A DNA stretch of 48,376 nt, taken from NCBI GenBank assembly GCA_014804365.1, contig JAAUZX010000028.1, positions 1-48,376 of the forward strand. The letters are read 5' to 3'. The notes beneath the pieces were generated by a model that ran no database searches, was not told where the DNA came from, and saw only the letters and a program-made list of their open reading frames with translations. The stretch is from Lachnospiraceae bacterium (GTDB taxonomy: Bacteria > Bacillota > Clostridia > Lachnospirales > Lachnospiraceae). The position numbers and the translations under genes are program-made. Within the stretch, counting starts at the first letter, position 1, and the number at the start of each line of letters is the position of its first letter. Positions 45,774 to 48,376 of the stretch are shown piece after piece.

Positions 45774-45800
45774 GTATCGGATAATTCCCGTGAGACTTTA
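45774..45800 (-). promoter_or_regulatory. Sigma-D promoter of the flgM operon
   Basis: On the minus strand there is TAAA (45800-45797), 15 bp, then TCCGATAC (45781-45774), about 45 nt before flgM. Confidence 0.85.
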
Positions 45801-45860
45801 GGGGTGAAATGATTTTTTTACCGGATTAGCTGAAATCGAATGAAACAGAACCTCAAACAC

Positions 45861-46361
45861 TTAATGCTGAATAACTTCCGGCAGTACCGCATCAATATCC
45901 ACATAATAATGTTTGAAATTCTCACCGTCCACATAGACCCTCACCATTCGGTCCCGCAAAAGCGGCTCCGGATCGAAATACACGCCCCTGCTTCTGAATG
46001 TATGGATATTGCCGTACATATCCTGATATCTGCATACTATGACATAGGGATGTCTGCCGTTTACACGGATGGCATGATTCATAACGATTTCGGAAATCTC
46101 CGCCGTAATATACTGTCCCGAATTGATCAGCCTGTTGCCGACGACTCTTTTACGGATATCAGTGCACAGACATATCACACCTGTAATCAGAAGCGCCGCG
46201 CCTGTTGCACAGAATATAAAACGGAAATAATCGATGTCTCCGTCTACTTTAAAGGTTCCTGCAAGCGCTCCTACAGTTATGTACCCGATTCCCATTGGGA
46301 TGAGGATAATGCTTACCATAAGACGCGCTGTCAGTCCTCTTTTCGCCTTTCGTTTCTCCAT
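45861..46361 (-). CDS. Small membrane protein of unknown function, copy 1
   Basis: The 166-residue product has two membrane segments (about 14-36 and 47-66) followed by a soluble domain of ~100 residues with NSGQYITAEI, HPYVIVCRYQDMYGNIHTF and FKHYYVDIDAVLPEV. I do not assign a function; it recalls DUF3592-type proteins. A paralogue at 47902-48309 shares the second membrane segment and the soluble domain. GGGAG lies ten bases before the ATG. It follows the M18 peptidase gene by 48 nt on the same strand. Confidence 0.75.
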   Translation of the reverse strand: MEKRKAKRGLTARLMVSIILIPMGIGYITVGALAGTFKVDGDIDYFRFIFCATGAALLITGVICLCTDIRKRVVGNRLINSGQYITAEISEIVMNHAIRVNGRHPYVIVCRYQDMYGNIHTFRSRGVYFDPEPLLRDRMVRVYVDGENFKHYYVDIDAVLPEVIQH

Positions 46362-46409
46362 GTTGTATGCTCTCCCTTCCCGGAGAGGAATCTCCCCAAA
46401 GAATATCTT

Positions 46410-47723
46410 TTAGGATTCCTCATCCTCATAATACGCACGAAACGCTTCTTTCGCATAGAAATTATCCGCCACCGCCCCAAATTCCCGGATAGAATGCATT
46501 GCAAGCACAGGGGTTCCGATGTCTACTGTAGGAATCGTGGTCAGACTGGATAACGCCGGTCCGATCGTAGAGCCGCCGACGATATCATTTCTGTTGACAT
46601 ACTTCTGATAAGGAACCTGCGCCCGTCCGCATGCTTCCATAAAATACGCGGCGCTGAACGCATTGGTGCTGTACCGCTGTGACGCAGAATATTTTATCAC
46701 CGGACCGCCGCCCAGCACGGGACGACTCTCCGGATCATGCTTATCACTGTAATTCGGGTGAACCGCATGGGCTGTGTCCGCAGAGATCGATGTCGAATTG
46801 GCTATCGCCTGAAAACAAGCGTCATCCGTCAATCCGAGGTTCTTACTGATCCGTTCCAATATATGCGGCATGAAACCGGAGTGAGCCCCCTGCGCAGAGG
46901 CGCTTCCCACCTCCTCGTGATCAAAAGCGGCAAGCACTTTACATTTCTTCCCATCGTCTTCAGATTCCAGCAACGCTGACAGTCCCGCGTAAACCATACA
47001 CAGATTATCGATTCGGGAAGCAGAGATAAATTCTTCATTTGGTCCCATGAAGATTCCCTTCTGATATTCGTACAAAAATAATTCATAGTCCAGAATATCG
47101 GCCTTCTCTATCCCTGTTTCCTTCCGAATCAGCTCAAACAGATAATCGCCTTTCTCCATTCCTTCCTCTTTCATGGACAGCAACGGAAGGATATCCGTCT
47201 GTTTATTATAACTGCAGTTAGTATTGCAGTCTCTGTTAAAGTGGATGCAGAGATTGGGAATCATGCACACAGGTTTGTCAATCTTGATGAGGCGCTCCGT
47301 CAGTCCACCGTCCCGTTTCACGATCACCCGCCCCGCCATGGCAAGAGGACGATCAAACCATGTACTTAGAATGGCACCGCCATAAACTTCCACATTCAGC
47401 TTCACATATCCATCCGGCGTGACCATACAGGCTCCCGGCTTAATCTTCAGGGCGGGGGAATCGGTGTGTGCACCTATGATCCGAAATCCCTCCTGCGCCA
47501 AATCTCCGTCTCCCACTGTGAAAGCAATGATACATGAATGATTGTTCACGACAAAATACTTGCCGCCCGCATGCAGAGACCACTTTTTCGTTTCTTTCAA
47601 TTCCTGAAAATCATGATTCCTAAGCATATCCGCTGCGTTCTCTACAGCGTGATACGCGGTAGGGCTGTCATTTAAATATTGCAGCATATTTTCTGAAAAA
47701 ATTTGTTGTGTGAGGTTGTCCAT
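46410..47723 (-). CDS. M18 family aminopeptidase
   Basis: M18 enzymes are dodecameric, two-zinc cytosolic aminopeptidases, usually preferring acidic N-termini. The 437-residue product has GAHTDSPALKIKP (zinc His and Asp), LSTWFDRPLAMAGRV, DHEEVGSASAQGAHS (catalytic Glu and zinc Glu) and LAMHSIREFGAV (last zinc His). The start is ATG at 47723 with GGGAG ten bases upstream; the frame stays open to an ATG at 47771, which has only a weak GGA and lies beside a tandem repeat. It is flanked by two paralogous membrane protein genes. Confidence 0.93.
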   Translation of the reverse strand: MDNLTQQIFSENMLQYLNDSPTAYHAVENAADMLRNHDFQELKETKKWSLHAGGKYFVVNNHSCIIAFTVGDGDLAQEGFRIIGAHTDSPALKIKPGACMVTPDGYVKLNVEVYGGAILSTWFDRPLAMAGRVIVKRDGGLTERLIKIDKPVCMIPNLCIHFNRDCNTNCSYNKQTDILPLLSMKEEGMEKGDYLFELIRKETGIEKADILDYELFLYEYQKGIFMGPNEEFISASRIDNLCMVYAGLSALLESEDDGKKCKVLAAFDHEEVGSASAQGAHSGFMPHILERISKNLGLTDDACFQAIANSTSISADTAHAVHPNYSDKHDPESRPVLGGGPVIKYSASQRYSTNAFSAAYFMEACGRAQVPYQKYVNRNDIVGGSTIGPALSSLTTIPTVDIGTPVLAMHSIREFGAVADNFYAKEAFRAYYEDEES

Positions 47724-47773
47724 TGGTTTTGTACTCCCTGTTTCTTTGTTGATTTCCAATTGATTTCGCATAG

Positions 47774-47822
47774 TTTCCGTTCATTTCCGATACATTTCCG
47801 ATTCATTTCCGTTTAATTTCCG
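47774..47822. repeat. Tandem repeat of ~11 bp upstream of the M18 gene
   Basis: TTTCCG recurs five times at steps of 10, 11, 11 and 11 bp, within units like ATTTCCGATTC. On the transcribed strand each unit reads CGGAAAT plus 4 variable bases. The period is about one DNA helix turn and is not a multiple of three. A TGC-TATTAT extended -10 (47841-47836) lies just upstream, so the repeat would be in the 5' untranslated region. Confidence 0.7.
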
Positions 47823-47901
47823 ATAAAATCGTCTCATAATAGCATGATGCATTTTGACATTAATTGTCTTTACTTAATATCTGTACTATCACCTGAAAGT
47901 T

Positions 47902-48309
47902 CTAATAATATTCAGGTTTTTCCAGCACCTCATCAATATCTACATAGTAAGGTTTAAAATCTTCGTCCTGAATATAAACTTTCACCATCTTTTGTTTTAA
48001 AAACGGTTTCGGATCAAAATATAAATTTCTGCTGTAAAACGTGTGCTCTTCGCCCTTCGCATCATGATATCTGCATTCTACAATGTAGGGATGCCCCAGC
48101 GGAAAGTTGGCAGGCACACCGAGGAGATAATTTATAGTAATATCCACAATTTCTGCCTTAATGTACTTCCCAGAATTGAACAATTCTTTTGTGCAAATTC
48201 TTCTTTTGACCTCGAAAAACAAGCAGGCTGCTCCTGTAATAAGGCACACCGCTCCTACTGCAAATTTCGCAAAAACGGAACGACCGTTCCGCTCCGGCGG
48301 AGCGGCCAT
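47902..48309 (-). CDS. Small membrane protein of unknown function, copy 2, possibly 5'-truncated
   Basis: The 135-residue product matches copy 1 from its second membrane segment onward (FAVGAVCLITGAACLFFEVK; FNSGKYIKAEIVDI; HPYIVECRYHDAKGEEHTF; FKPYYVDIDEVLEKP) but lacks the first membrane segment. The ATG at 48309 has no recognisable binding site, and a GC-rich palindrome (about 48289-48305) lies in its first codons. The gene may have lost its 5' end, or use an unseen start. Confidence 0.65.
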   Translation of the reverse strand: MAAPPERNGRSVFAKFAVGAVCLITGAACLFFEVKRRICTKELFNSGKYIKAEIVDITINYLLGVPANFPLGHPYIVECRYHDAKGEEHTFYSRNLYFDPKPFLKQKMVKVYIQDEDFKPYYVDIDEVLEKPEYY

Positions 48310-48376
48310 TTCGTTTTAAACGGCGTGCTTCTGCAAAATTGACAAAGGCTTTATACAGGCTCCCTCATACTGCGTC

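Noticed and set aside
47774..47822. Repeat array as a CRISPR
   Set aside because: Units are only about 11 bp with no spacers of constant length, and no cas genes are present.

Overview
The window looks like chromosome from a motile, anaerobic member of the Clostridia, most likely a Lachnospiraceae species. The evidence is the order of the ribosomal and RNA polymerase genes, the strong AGGAGG ribosome binding sites, the flagellar late genes with a FliW-CsrA pair, TTGACA/TATAAT promoters and the protein families present. This placement comes from content only; no database search was possible.

Region 1 (1-16100, all minus strand) is the rpmG-secE-nusG-rplK-rplA / rplJ-rplL / rpoB-rpoC / rpsL-rpsG-fusA block. 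It is cut into separate transcription units. Clear sigma-A promoters precede rpmG, rplJ, rpoB and rpsL. Hairpin terminators follow rplA, rplL and rpoC. An L10 leader precedes rplJ and another structured leader precedes rplK. Two unrelated genes, a CapA-type membrane phosphatase-like protein and an unrecognised 440-residue protein, sit between rplA and rplJ, which are normally adjacent. rpmG carries an apparent one-base frameshift.

Region 2 (16100-21600) holds an orphan FliD-like protein on the plus strand, a cluster of extragenic palindromes containing a 47-bp direct repeat, a carboxyltransferase subunit without its usual partner subunits but with a perfect consensus promoter inside an inverted repeat, a 137-bp palindromic intergenic element, and a small helix-turn-helix gene overlapping glf (UDP-galactopyranose mutase).

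Region 3 (21850-31380, plus 36600-38731) is a glycosyltransferase array. It contains three GT2-TPR paralogues, three CgeB-like enzymes, one CgeB-like/DUF4422 fusion, one StrF-type enzyme and one GT11 fucosyltransferase-like enzyme, with a MntR/DtxR-type regulator in the middle. It surrounds the flagellin gene and the flaG-fliD-fliS-fliT operon, so flagellin or filament-cap glycosylation is the most economical role. glf may supply UDP-galactofuranose.

Region 4 (31490-45800, minus strand apart from the two glycosyltransferases) is the flagellar late-gene set. One operon is flgM-flgN-flgK-flgK-flgL-fliW-csrA, another is flaG-fliD-fliS-fliT, and fliC is a single gene. All three carry the same sigma-D promoter (TAAA-N15-TCCGATAY). 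The fliC leader has a CsrA-type GGA hairpin loop plus a GGA in the Shine-Dalgarno sequence, so the FliW-CsrA-flagellin feedback switch can be read directly from the window.

Region 5 (45860-48376) is an M18 aminopeptidase gene between two paralogous small membrane proteins, with an 11-bp-period tandem repeat in front of the peptidase.
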